Shown piece by piece: positions 10,751-21,164 of a DNA stretch of 23,153 bases. How positions within the stretch are numbered: the stretch's first letter is position 1; each line of letters starts with the position of its first letter. The position numbers and the translations under genes are program-made. The DNA is from Folioceros fuciformis. Its lineage: Eukaryota; Anthocerotophyta; Anthocerotopsida; Anthocerotales. The DNA is taken from NCBI GenBank assembly GCA_049999805.1, contig JBNGIO010005797.1, forward strand, positions 1 to 23,153. Reading direction: 5' to 3'. The notes below the pieces were generated by a model. The model had not been told where the DNA came from and did not search any database. It saw only the letters and a list, made by a program, of their open reading frames with translations.

Positions 10751-11410
10751 GGCCGAGTCCGCTGGAGCTCTTTCCCTGATGTGCACTCGCCCAAATTGTG
10801 CAACCCAGCACCTCTGTGGCCATCACATGAGCCAATGCCTGCTTGTTTTATCCTTGACGCCTGTGGCCTCACCTCCCTCTCCACGACTCTGCGGACGCGC
10901 GCCCGCCCGCATACTCAAAAATATCGAACTATTGCAGGAGTCGACATGAATTGCTGGGCTGTTCGCTCACATGCCAACATCTTCGCTCCTTCTGTCCACT
11001 CTCTTTCTGCCTACATGGTATGGGGTCCCTGATGCTCCCTGCCGTGCAACGTGAGATGCTTACAGGCCCGATGTCCCGACGTGTACTTCTGTTCCCGGTA
11101 TCCAAAGTGCCGCCAGTAGTCGCTCAGGTTCAGCTGTTACCTGTTAGACCGATGCGGGAGTTGCCAACAGTGTGGACGAAGGAATATAAAACATGGCATG
11201 CCAAGCGGATGCTTCAGTTCCAACCAAGCATGTATTTGGCTCATATATGGACGCCGTATGTGTATGCCCAAGATAAGAAATGCGGGATCAGCCTTTCGCA
11301 AGAAGACACCCATCGAGGGAGTCATGGAAACTCTCCGTCCTTGCAGAGTCAAGCCTCACCACCCGATGAACTATGCCACCACGATCACAACCATGTTCCC
11401 GATATAGTAG
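10751..11410. other. 5' flank of CCD copy B, similar to the copy C flank
   Basis: Presumed promoter and 5' leader of copy B (minus strand). No gene accepted. On the plus strand 11171-11210 (GACGAAGGAATATAAAACAT) resembles 19517-19560 (GATGAAGGAATATGGAATAC), at a similar distance upstream of copy C. This shows that the duplication included upstream DNA. Confidence 0.5.
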
Positions 11411-13199
11411 GCATTCTACAAAAAAGTGTTTTTGCTAGGGGTCAACTTAAAGGTGGGACTAAGCATAATTAAACCTAGTTGTAGTAGAAAACAAAGTTGT
11501 TGTAAATTATGGCATTTAGATATAAGCTCTAACTTTTTTTTTACATAGAAGAACTTTTTTTTTTCCATCTACTCCAAAAGAGATTGAGACAAACCACAAA
11601 AGGTGAACGGCCACCGAGGGCTACCCCTTGAACGTAAAAACTACTAATAGCACCTAAGATGTCGAAGGAGGAAGGGTCTACTTACCAATGGAGTCGCTAA
11701 CACCACCTCTCCTACCCTCGTTCTCGTTTTGTATATGGAATGAGTCAACATCCGTTGTAGCACAATGAAAAGCTTCTACGGAAAGAATGCTACAATATAT
11801 GAAAGAGGAAGACTAAGCCCATTTTTGCTGTTGAGACCACCTTGTCTTAGATCTTCATAAATTTGGAAAATACGTTGTACATGGTCATATGGGTCTCAAT
11901 GGCAAGGGGATAAAGAAGTGTCTAACTGTAGATGGGTGTACTAGTGAATCTTGGGTGATGAGCTTCCCTTAACCATTGAACATGAGCTTCCCTTTGCCAT
12001 TGAACATGGGGAGTTGAGAACAACATACTAACAAATTGGGTTTGTTACGACCATGTCAGCAATAAAAACTTGCTCTCCCTTAATAAGAAAAAAGTTTGCT
12101 CCGATAGAAAAGTCGTCAAGCATAATGTGTGGGTGCTTCTTGAAGGGTAGAAAACCAGCCTTCTTGGCCAACAAAAACTTGACATCACGCATATCAATAC
12201 ATTATCCCCTAACTAGGCAAATGGGCAAGATGAGTACCAAAGTTGTTAAGTGGCGTGACATAGTTGCAAGAGGGGAGAGAGTAAGCCAAAAGTTGGACCA
12301 AACCAATGTGAAAGCTCATTGAAGTAAAGAATATGGTTGTTGTGATTCAAAAAGCTTGGATGTTGGCATAGGTTGAGCCAAGAGCTAAGTACTTTCACCC
12401 TTTCCTGAGCAAGAACAAAGTTGTGCCCACATAAACCGAGGGATAGAAAAATCCTAAAGAAGACTAAGTTGCACTTGCACTTATTTCTTCTTGAGAAGAG
12501 GCTTGGAGCCCTCAGATCCTAATCGCAAGAAGAGATGAAAATTATGCAGGCATAGTAGTACTGGCCACATAAGAAAGAAAGTCCCTAGCTGATCTTAGAA
12601 AGATTTGCAGAGAGAGAGCAAGCTCCTCAACACCTAGGCCACAAGATTCCAAAATGTAGGAAGTATGGATGAGGAAACGGGATCGCAAGATGGGGCCACA
12701 AGAGCCTACCTTCTAAGAAACACCGGTGATGCCAAAATCTTAGTCACACGTAAGTCTATGACTCTGAACAAAATGGGAAGATTGGCATGTCGCCTTAAAA
12801 GATTTTTTCATGAGGAAAAGAATTCAGATTGAACAAAATGGGAAGATTGGCATGTCGCCTTAAAAGATTTTTTCATGAGGAGAAGAATTCAGATTATATT
12901 CGTAGAAACTTGATTATGAGTTTACACAATTGAAGCCATGGAACCTCCAGTGACCAAGGCTCATGTTGATATAGGGTTCAAAGGGAAAGATGTCCTACTC
13001 CTAACTGATCACCATTCAATGCAATGTGCTCAAGATGAACCCTAAACCCTTGGCGATGCAAGGATGGCGGTGGTTTTTTCTTGTGTGTAACCCATACTTA
13101 AGAACATGCCCGTGTTGTACGGGAACCCTAAACAAAACCTTATGTGCCCGCATCGGTCCACAAGTCGTATCAAGAGAGGAAAAAATAATCTAATGTACT
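11411..13199. other. AT-rich insert, probably degraded repetitive DNA
   Basis: Low GC compared with the genes; no intact gene. On the minus strand, about 12190 down to 12050, an open stretch reads KFLLAKKAGFLPFKKHPH followed by IMLDDFSIGANFF, which has protein-like composition, but stops occur on both sides and I cannot name a family. It may be a transposon remnant. A 65-bp duplication is listed separately. Confidence 0.4.
12766..12895. repeat. Tandem direct repeat, 65 bp x 2
   Basis: Copies at 12766-12830 and 12831-12895, beginning GAACAAAATGGGAAGATTGG. They differ at about one base (GAGGAAAAG versus GAGGAGAAG), so the duplication is recent. Confidence 0.93.
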
Positions 13200-13315
13200 A
13201 ATACTGAGGTAGGCCCCATGACGTGGTGTGTATATGATAGGCATCTATACTAGATTCTAAGGTATATTCCCGTATGAAGTACATATTTGGAAAAAAAATG
13301 TGTGTCCATGTCCCT
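13200..13315 (+). repeat. Direct repeat, left copy, flanking a minisatellite
   Basis: Shares an extended, imperfect match with 14099-14225: TACTGAGGTAGGCCC, ATCTATACTAGATTCT, CGTATGAAGTAC and a poly(A) tract before GTGTGTCC. The two copies have the same orientation and enclose about 780 bp that is mostly tandem repeat. Confidence 0.85.
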
Positions 13316-13491
13316 ATCGGTCTTTTAGCCGTGGTCTTAGTGCATGCAACAATGCAAAGCAAAAAGAAGCACTATAACACATCTGCCCCCTTGGGTCGTA
13401 AGGTGCCATCTAGGCGTCCCAATTGGGACAAACCCTCACGCGCTCGGATCCTCTCACTCACAAGTCATTCAATTTCCTTTTTTTATGGTTA

Positions 13492-13890
13492 GGGTTTGTG
13501 GTGGTTCAACATCCATCCTCTACATGTGCAAGGTTCATNNNNNNNNNNCCATCCTCTACATGTGCAAGGTTCATAGCGGGGTTTGTGGTGGTTCAACATC
13601 CATCCTCTACATGTGCAAGGTTCATAGCGGACAGGTTTGTGGTTCAACATCCATCCTCTATATGCAAGGGGTTTGTGGTTCAGCATCCATCCTCCACATG
13701 CAAGGGGTNNNNNNNNNNTTTGTGGTTCAGCATCCATCCTCCACATGCAAGGGGTTTGTGGTTCAACATCCATTCTCCAGGTTCAGCATCCATCCTCATG
13801 CAAGGTTCATAGAGGACGGGTTTGTGGTTCAACATCCATCCTCCACATGCAAGGTTCAACATCCATCCTCCACATGCAAGGTTCATAACG
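13492..13890. repeat. Degenerate minisatellite array with two assembly gaps
   Basis: About ten imperfect head-to-tail units containing TTCAACATCCATCCTC and then ACATGCAAGG, most followed by TTCATAG and GTTTGTGGTT. Unit length varies between roughly 25 and 50 bp because the TTCATAGCGG part is present or absent. Two runs of ten N (13539-13548 and 13709-13718) fall inside the array, as expected where assembly of near-identical units failed, so the true copy number is unknown. Confidence 0.92.
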
Positions 13891-13923
13891 GACTTCACCG
13901 TTCAACAACCATTCTGTCTTGTG

Positions 13924-14027
13924 TGCACATCTCTCTCGCCTCCATGCACACATCTCTCTCACCTCCATGCACACCCCTCTCTCGCCTCCATGCACACCCC
14001 TCTCTCGCCTCCATGCACACCCCCTCA
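13924..14027. repeat. Minisatellite, 23 bp, about four copies
   Basis: Units starting at 13937, 13960, 13983 and 14006 (CGCCTCCATGCACACCCCTC type), preceded by a partial unit. It follows the larger array directly and lies inside the same pair of direct repeats. Confidence 0.92.
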
Positions 14028-14098
14028 TCGGCCTCTCATGTCCAAAGCTATTTCACAGCCCATAGACCATAGCAGGCTCATCGTGTGCAAGGGTGTAT

Positions 14099-14225
14099 TA
14101 TACTGAGGTAGGCCCATCACATGGGTGTGTACATGATGGCATCTATACTAGATTCTTAACATTTTCGTATGAAGTACGGATTTGGAAAAAAAAAAAAAAA
14201 AAGTGTGTCCAGCCATTGTCCCTAA
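14099..14225 (+). repeat. Direct repeat, right copy, flanking a minisatellite
   Basis: Right-hand partner of the copy at 13200-13315, same orientation, with a longer poly(A) run near 14185-14202. Confidence 0.85.
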
Positions 14226-14844
14226 GGGAATTGGGAATTACCCATAGGTACGTTTTTGGCGATCACTCAATATCGGGAGCACGATAGTTTTCTCAGCTGA
14301 TGATTTTTGTGGAAAGGTTTTCTTCCGCGAAATGTTTCCAGCCACTCACGTTTCATGAGATGCTAGCTTGCTGGACCCTCGCTTGAGATGGGCAATGGTG
14401 TTCGTTTGCATGCTTCTGCTCCAGGGTCTAAAGGTGGGGTCCCACCTGAGCAAGGGACTGCAGGGGGAGATTCCCGACCCCGTGCTGGACGCAGTGCTAC
14501 CACTCAGCACACGGGCTGCACAAGCGAGATTGAGACTAGGACGGTCAAGTCAAGCATGATCACTTGTGGTGTGTAACATCGTACTGGGTGAAGGTTGTGG
14601 TGGAAATTGATTTGAACTGGCATCGCTGGGCCAGATTTCGTGAGCATGGTGCCAGATTTTGTGAGAAGAAAAGCGAAGGAGCAGACAAGCTACGGAAGCT
14701 ACTGTAAGAGCTGAGAATGACAGCCACCGGTACCAGGCAGTGCATTGAGAATCGATTTACTGCGTGGCGTGAGGTCTTTTCAGCAACAAGTCAGCCGGAG
14801 GCAGTGAGCACTGGCTGACTGGCCTGTGCACCGAAGGTTCCGTT
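14226..14844. other. Spacer, likely 3' flank of kinase relic 2
   Basis: No gene recognised. The stretch at about 14705-14750 (AGAGCTGAGAATGACA) resembles 20885-20935 (AGAACTGAGGATGACA), which lies beyond the 3' end of the intact kinase, so at least the right part belongs to the duplicated unit. The left part, about 14360-14560, is GC-rich with an open plus frame that I cannot identify. Confidence 0.4.
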
Positions 14845-15065
14845 TACAGTCTGAGACTCCTTGCGTTGTTGCATAGCCACACCCAGCCCAAAATCACCAA
14901 GTCTAGGAACGATGCTGACATCCAGCATCACATTTTGACTAGGCTTCACATCCTTCTGAACCAGTGATTACTGTGTAGAGCCTCCGTGAGGACACCCACG
15001 AGCATCTGCCGCTTCCACTCCCCGTATGATGCTTAACCTGCTCCGCCAGTCCAGCCCAAGTGAAA
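14845..15065 (-). pseudogene. Lectin receptor kinase relic 2 (catalytic-loop fragment)
   Basis: The minus strand reads LDWRSRLSIIRGVEAADARG, then CPHGGSTQ and a stop, then LVQKDVKPSQNVMLD and RLGDFGLGVA. This matches LNWPTRVSIIRGVADALGYL, LVVHRDIKPSNVMLD and KLGDFGLAVA in the intact gene at 21165-23153. The HRD catalytic triplet is changed to QKD, and an in-frame stop sits just before it, so a working kinase is excluded, although DFG survives. It lies between CCD copies B and C. Confidence 0.9.
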
Positions 15066-15902
15066 CAGCTGCAGCGGGATGATAGCAGCATTCTTGCACA
15101 GTTGTACGCGTGCAAGAGAGCCCCACGCTAACTGTCGAATGACTCGACAGCCTGTGCATGATAGTTGTGTGATAGATACCTTATGCATGCTGAGGAGAAA
15201 GATCGGGAAGATGGCCCCTGACTCCCTTGGAAAGATGTTGGACCATCCAAAATTGCTGTTTAGGAACCAGGTAGAAGACACGTGATCTGCTGCTGATGAG
15301 GAGGCTGAATGCATGAAAGGTGTGTTGGTGCATAAAATTGGTTATCTCTACATAACTGTCACAGTACAAACTTTGTTCATCATACGTACTGAAACGTTCA
15401 ATGGGCCTCCTCGCTTTCATCTTCTTCCTTTCAAATCTTCGAATCTGTAACCTGATTCTTGCGGAATTAGGTTGTTGCTAGGAACTAGTGCATCTTTCAG
15501 CCTTCATGGTCTGTGTTCATGTTGTATTTTTTGACGGAATCAATGAGTTCGTCTGTTGTCTTCACAAAAAATACTTTCTTTCCTTCTCTTTGTCCTCTTC
15601 TTCCATCACTGTGGGAGAAGATGCAGTGAAATTCACAAGTACATTCAGCATGCACTAGACCACAAATCTAGTAGTCTATGTGAAACTCGTGTTGAATTGA
15701 TCGAGCCAGTCATGGAAGCTGTGAGCATGTCAAAGTGCCTCATCCAAGTGCCTAATCATGCCTTCTCGCAGGTGTGACAGCATGCGGTGGACTCTAGGGT
15801 GCGAGCTTGTATGGGTGACACTGTTGGGTGACAGCCCTTAAGCCAATGCACTGCGAAACCCCTCTTGCACTCTGCTTTGTAGACATGGTCCTCCGTAGTC
15901 CA
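15066..15902. other. 5' part of kinase relic region and 3' flank of CCD copy C
   Basis: No intact gene. The kinase N-lobe and lectin region expected here could not be read. About 15678-15780 is similar to 7318-7420, including an open plus-strand frame ending VPNHAFSQV and a stop (versus VPSYALSHI and a stop). That frame has no ATG near its start and no known domain, so I do not call it a gene. Confidence 0.45.
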
Positions 15903-18900
15903 TCAAGCAGTGCTGCTCAGCGCGAAGTTTTGATGCTTCTGGAGCACGTGCTCCGGCTCCTCCTCATAAAAATACGTGCCGTGATAACCGTATGGAACTC
16001 GCTGCGGAAGTTGAAGCTTTGCCACAGGGTCGCCGCTGAAGTTCTGTGCATCTATGATGTACAACTACAACAAACCAACGGCCCGTGTCTTGTGAGAATT
16101 TAATCTACACGAACACCGCATGCCACTGTGCTGACTACCAATTTCAAAGCGCAAGGTTGTATGGCAGGATGGATGAAAAGGATGGTCTTACGTAGGAGAT
16201 CCCTGCTTCCTCGTTGTGCACATAGGCAACCACCCATCCATCATCCTCGGTCCGGGAATTGGGTCTTGCCACAAAGGACGGCTCTGAGACTCCCCAACCT
16301 GTTCCCAGGTCGTGAAACTCTGCCTTCAACTTCTGCAGGCAATAAAACTATCTCTCAGCAGGCGAACAGGTGCAGGAAATGGACTATCACTGCGCAGGAT
16401 GCAGCAGGCTGTTGTGCGAATCTTCAAAATTAAGAGAACCTCCTTTGCAGATTGCGGGATTGTCATCTTGGCCCAACCTCCCATAGAAACAACACCTACA
16501 AGATCCCACACGCACAGCTTAACACTTGCCAGGGACAAGAACCGCATGGAGAATTGTGGCCAGTGCATACCAGTTTCCCTCGCCTTTGCCACATTGGACA
16601 CAGTCATATAGCCGTATTTATTCTTGACACCGGTGTAAGAACGGTTTATGGTCGGGTATTCCCCAGAAAAGCTGTATCCTGAGAGATCACGCTCTGAAAC
16701 ATCCCCTGTGACCAGCAAAGGGTTGCAAGTAAACGGCATCGTCTTTTCTGATCACATGAAAACGCTCTTACATAGGTCTGCTGGGCCTGGCGTCGTGTTC
16801 ATGAAGGGTACCTGTGACCACATTAAAGCGCCACTCGTGGATATACCCGGCCAGGGCTCCATCAATGGCAGGATCCAGTGCACGCTTAGGATCGACATTC
16901 TGGAGACCCCGAGACCACCACTGCTTTCGATCTGCTGCTTCCTTTGGCAAAGGGATAATGGTTCTCCTTGAGCGAACCCCAATCACTACGACCTTCCCCA
17001 TGGCCCATATGAGTATAGGATCAATCAGCTCAGGGTCAAGAGTCTAAAGCCAAGATACATTTTCAGAATGGAATGGAGTCCTCCAGGCCCGTAAAGCTAG
17101 TCCTCACCTCATCACCATCCTCGAAGGAATTCACCTTGTGCCACGAGAAGCCTGTCTCCACGGGAAACCACTTGATAGACTTGCTGTCTCCATATCGGGG
17201 GAGTATCCCAACTCGGGATGTGCCATTCGCGTGGAATTCCACCAGTCTGTGACCCAGGGCAGCGTTTCATTTGGAGCAGGCAGAGGGATTGAGTAGCTGG
17301 CTGCTGGAGATGCTCACCTTCCTCCTCTCATGAGGCGATCCACGTTGATGCCAAGAGGAAAGTCAAAGAAGATAGTAAATCTGCACGAGCAAACACAACC
17401 ATTGTCTCTCCGCATCGAGCAACTTTAGGCAACATCCCGCACCAATGCAATGAGCGAACCGTCTTGTAATGGCGAGTTCGTGGCAGAAGACGCAGTGGTC
17501 CAGCTCCAAGTCGATCGTTTGAACCAGCCTATCACCATCAGCTGCACGTACGTCCCAGACTGGAAAATTTCAAGGCTTTCTGCAATCGTGCGTTTGTGAC
17601 AAGAAGAGCGGGAGCATGGTAAACACGTCGTTCTCACCAGACCAGATTGCAATTTCGCCATACGGCTTGAAGGGTCTGAATCCAAAGATGACCATCTCGT
17701 TCGTTTCTGGGTCACGCTGACGACGTTCACCACACATGTCGATCACTACCTACTGTTTGAGATATCCAGGGAAGAGAGCTCTGGTTGGAATTCATGAGTC
17801 GGGGGCAGATGTGTTACCAGAGGGTGAGAACTGAAGGGACGGTTCCACTGGCCGTTACAGCCATCCCAGGGCCCGATGGTTGTCAGGTCTGACGGATTGA
17901 ACTCGTACGGAATGTCGCCTTCGGCAGCAGCGAAGTACCTTCCAGCGTGCTGGAACACATGAGTATTGGATGTCTCCTTGTTCGCCTTCCCAAACCGCAG
18001 CTACAGGCAGACAAAATTGACAACAGCAGCCTCTGGAGTTAGCCCAGTTGTTGCACTTACGCTTGCAATCGAACATCATGCGATCCGCGGAGTGGCTGTC
18101 TGTGCAGGATGGTATTTGTGCTTGTGATAGATACCATGTTAAGACCATAGCTCAAGGCGATAGCCCCAGAATCCCCCTGGAAGGACTTCAACCAAACAGG
18201 CCGTCCTCTCTCCTTTTCAAGCTTGTAGCCTTCCGTGTTCACATATCTGTTGAGGTAAGCAGCCTTTCCTCCCTTCTCGAAGTAGATTGCATGAAGCATT
18301 CCATCAGCCTCAAACGCGTGGTACTCTACTGATCCCAAGGGACTTGTCATGCACTTTCCTTCGAATTGAGGATTGGGTCCTGCACATTGTCAACCGGCCC
18401 ACTCTGCTCCATTCAAAATCCTCCCAACACCCACAGACCGTCTCAAACCTCCTCATCGGCTAGCTGCTGGCAAATTACAAAACCACATGTGCACTGGGGC
18501 TCTCTGAGGCCACCCACCATTCCTGATATACACTCCCGGTGGGAAGTCACTGGGAATGGACCCCGACACCACCCGCACCGTCGTCTTCTCCGCAATTTCC
18601 TCCACAGGAGCCGAATTCCCCTGAAGACAATCATTTCAGTATTGTTTGGCACGCGCTTCAGAAACGTAAGCCTGCGGCTGTCAAAGAAAGGGCACGGATT
18701 CCTGATCCGAACAGACTTATCACACTGTGCCGGTGTGCCACCCACCGCGAAGTGATTGTCAGCGAAGTGGTCTACTTCCTTGAACAGCAAGTTCGCCACA
18801 TGAGTCAGAACCCGCTCCTTCACGCCGTTGGTGAGATCTCCAATCCTCTGCAACAAAGTGACCTTTCGCTGAACACGCTTCACAAAGCTGGACCTGATGA

Positions 18901-19220
18901 AAGCTTTCTCAGCAACAGGGAGCGAGTCATCCACATCCGGCCCAGCAGCTGACTCCGCTGTCTCAAGTACTCGGCAGCATACACCCCCTCCTCGCGCTTC
19001 CTGCAGTGAGACGTCCAGGCCTAAATCAGAACTTGCTTGCGAACATGCGCTCATTGACATAAAAATCCGTGCTGATTCGGTCGCGCCAAAATCGACAAAC
19101 CGTTTTCAGGGGCGGACGCCAGGACTGCCCGCAGAATCTGGGCAATCTGGAGTCGATTGACGTAATTGGACATGTTCTAGCCCTGGGATGCATCTGGGGT
19201 AGGTCTAGAGCCCAAGCCAT
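15903..19220 (-). CDS. Carotenoid cleavage dioxygenase family enzyme, copy C
   Basis: Predicted 629-residue CCD/RPE65-superfamily dioxygenase. Exons: 19220-19101, 19000-18800, 18620-18518, 18379-18135, 18000-17818, 17716-17638, 17541-17460, 17380-17318, 17246-17108, 16992-16812, 16705-16571, 16495-16440, 16332-16192, 16064-15903 (stop TGA 15903-15905). All introns are GT-AG and the phases keep one frame. Iron-ligand histidines: SSHPL (codon 17824-17826), CHELAITRR, WHKVNSFEDGDE (17138-17140) and VPYGYHGTY (15981-15983). Further family motifs: GNSAPVEEIAEKT, YIRNG/GPNPQF, FGKANKETSNTH, RDPETNEMVIFGF, SRVGILPRYGD and RSRRTIIPLP. Exon 1 (MAWALDLPQM to PPLKT) may be a targeting peptide but contains two Asp. 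Intron 2 is my preferred model at 18621-18799; a small internal exon is an alternative. The enzyme class is firm; the substrate and cleavage position are unknown. Confidence 0.9.
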
Positions 19221-21164
19221 GCCCGACTACGCCTCAAGCCCTCCCCGCACGGCAAACAAACCAACGCGTTCACCTTGGCCATCGCATTTTGTGGCTATCT
19301 ATGTAGGCAGACTCAGTCCCTCCAAGTCGACTCTACACGTCCTTCTTCTCTTGTTCTTCACCGCAACGCAGATTCCTGTTCCCGCAGGCCCCGTGCTCTC
19401 CCCACCACAGGCCAGCCTAAATTCCGTGCAAGTGGACTTATGACACGCCTTCGTCTTCTGCTTGTATATGTGTACATTCCATGCTCTCACATGTTTGCTT
19501 GCAAAGACTGGGAGAGTATGGATGAAGGAATATGGAATACGGCATACCAAGGAGGGCGCATCCGTCGCGACTACAGACGTATTTCAAGGAATTTGGAGCA
19601 AGCGACAAATGGTCTACTTATTCGCGCTGAAGGATCTCCGTGGAATCTGTTCCTTTCTGAGACCTATTTTCGGTATTCAAGATGCAGTATTCAATCATTT
19701 GCCTTACTTACAGTGCAGGATGGAGTTTTACATCCTCCGTGGAGATCGTGCCTTTATGCCAACATATGATACACTGGATCCGCTCTTCACGATTTGCAAG
19801 CTAGCTACCTAATAACCGTAAGTTGCACTTGGCAGGGAGTGACGAGGTTCTGTGGAGTTGCTTGAAAGGATCTTCCTCTCAACTCCGTTTGACAGTGGTG
19901 GTGGAATTCACAGGCCCTCAGTCAAGCTCTTGATGCACTCAAGACCCCTTTGAAGGACAGCACCACAACATGAAACTATTCAGCTCCTTTGATAAGTAAA
20001 AGTAGGATCTGAAGTGCTGTCAGGAGGAAACCTGGAATAAGCTCCCGAGCACAAAGATGCCTTGTTTTTGGAGGCGAATGCTCGTGAATTCTGAAGGGAC
20101 ATGACTGCCAGGTATGAGCAACAGTTCAGTTCAGGTTTTGGACCTCCTGTGGTGTCCGCTTCCTTCCTTGCACAGTTGTGCTAGAGAAATTTTAGCACGT
20201 GAAACAAAACGAAATGAACAGCCAAGTTCAGTGAACACAACCGAGGATTACAGACTTCGAACCACTGGAGGATCACGTTTCTTCGGAATCGCAAGGAAAG
20301 GAGCCTCGCAGGTAGGAGTCTTCCCAACTGAAAGGTTTACAGCAAATGTACATCCATGTGCAGATCTATACCCGTGGTGGAACACAAATGCCGAAATTTA
20401 GCAACGCAAATAAAGGCCTTGACATCTAGCAAGGCTTGATAACACCCACATCTTGCTCACACACCCCCGTCGAGAACAGAAAGCCTAAGCTAGAGCCAGA
20501 CCAAGGCCTTGGCCCAAACTTATGATCCAGAAAAAGTTCACCTCACCAGAGAATCCTCACCAATACAAGAACAGTGTTAGGCTGACCTCACTTGGAACTC
20601 TCAGTGTCCAAGTACATTACAAGCCGCGCGTAGCCCAGACTGTAGCCATCTATCAGAACGCGCAGGCTCACGGTATCTTTGTACTCGGGAGCTCAAAGAT
20701 GTCTTGGAGAATGGTGGTGTATAGTCAGGCTGGCCGACGCACAGTTCGTCCACATCAACAAGCTTGACTATACTGTTCATCCCCTTTTTCCAAGACTGGT
20801 TCACCGAAATTCAAGTGAATGCCAGCGATGGGCCAGACTGGATGAACATATTGCCAGACTGAGTGAACAGGACATAATACTGCAAACTGAAGAACTGAGG
20901 ATGACACCTGTAGCTGCTGTCCAGTGCATCTTGGGTTCAGACACATTCTCTAGGCACTGCAGCATATTACAGAGCTGCCGTGTGAGCGTGGGAAACTGAT
21001 TTAACACTTATGGAAGGAGGTAACAGTAGCCTTAGGGAGGATGGATATCGCCAGCAAAATTGGTGTTCCAATCTTGCGAGAGCCCAGTTCGGTCGGAAAC
21101 CCGTTTGTAGTAAAGCTGTTGAAGAGCATAGGCTAGTTTGGCAACTGCCACCCCGAATCCATTG
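19221..21164. other. Spacer between CCD copy C and the lectin receptor kinase
   Basis: Holds the presumed promoter of copy C (proximal to 19220) and the 3' flank of the receptor kinase (distal, below 21165). The piece 19517-19560 is shared with the flank of copy B. Open plus-strand frames occur (for example 19462-19812 and 20679-20999) but show no recognised domain and no convincing splice structure; the latter includes RLDEHIARLSEQDIIL, which could form a short helix. I see no gene I can support here. Confidence 0.4.

Noticed and set aside
10343-11032. Long plus-strand open frame (229 codons)
   Set aside because: It runs antisense to the N-terminal exon of CCD copy B, whose minus-strand reading is conserved in copies A and C; no family motif in the plus reading.
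13492-14027. Possible CRISPR-like array
   Set aside because: Units are adjacent and degenerate with no unique spacers, and the DNA is nuclear plant sequence.
13344-14072. 242-codon plus-strand frame with repeated peptide units
   Set aside because: It is a translation of minisatellite DNA including N runs; unit lengths vary and are not codon multiples.
17930-17960. Histidine of QHAGR as an iron ligand
   Set aside because: Alignment to the family places the first ligand at the later AHPL motif; the HAGR residue is not one of the four ligands.
18621-18652. 32-nt intron in CCD copy C (GTGCCA donor)
   Set aside because: Too short for a spliceosomal intron; a 179-nt intron gives the same frame.
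18443-19060. Continuous 205-codon minus-strand frame covering CCD copy C exons 2-3
   Set aside because: It reads through intron 2 and translates exon 3 in the wrong frame (Arg-rich). The conserved GNSAPVEEIAEKT reading requires splicing.
20114-20999. Plus-strand gene between CCD copy C and the receptor kinase
   Set aside because: Several short open frames but no recognisable domain, no convincing splice chain, and only a small piece shared with the duplicated spacer.
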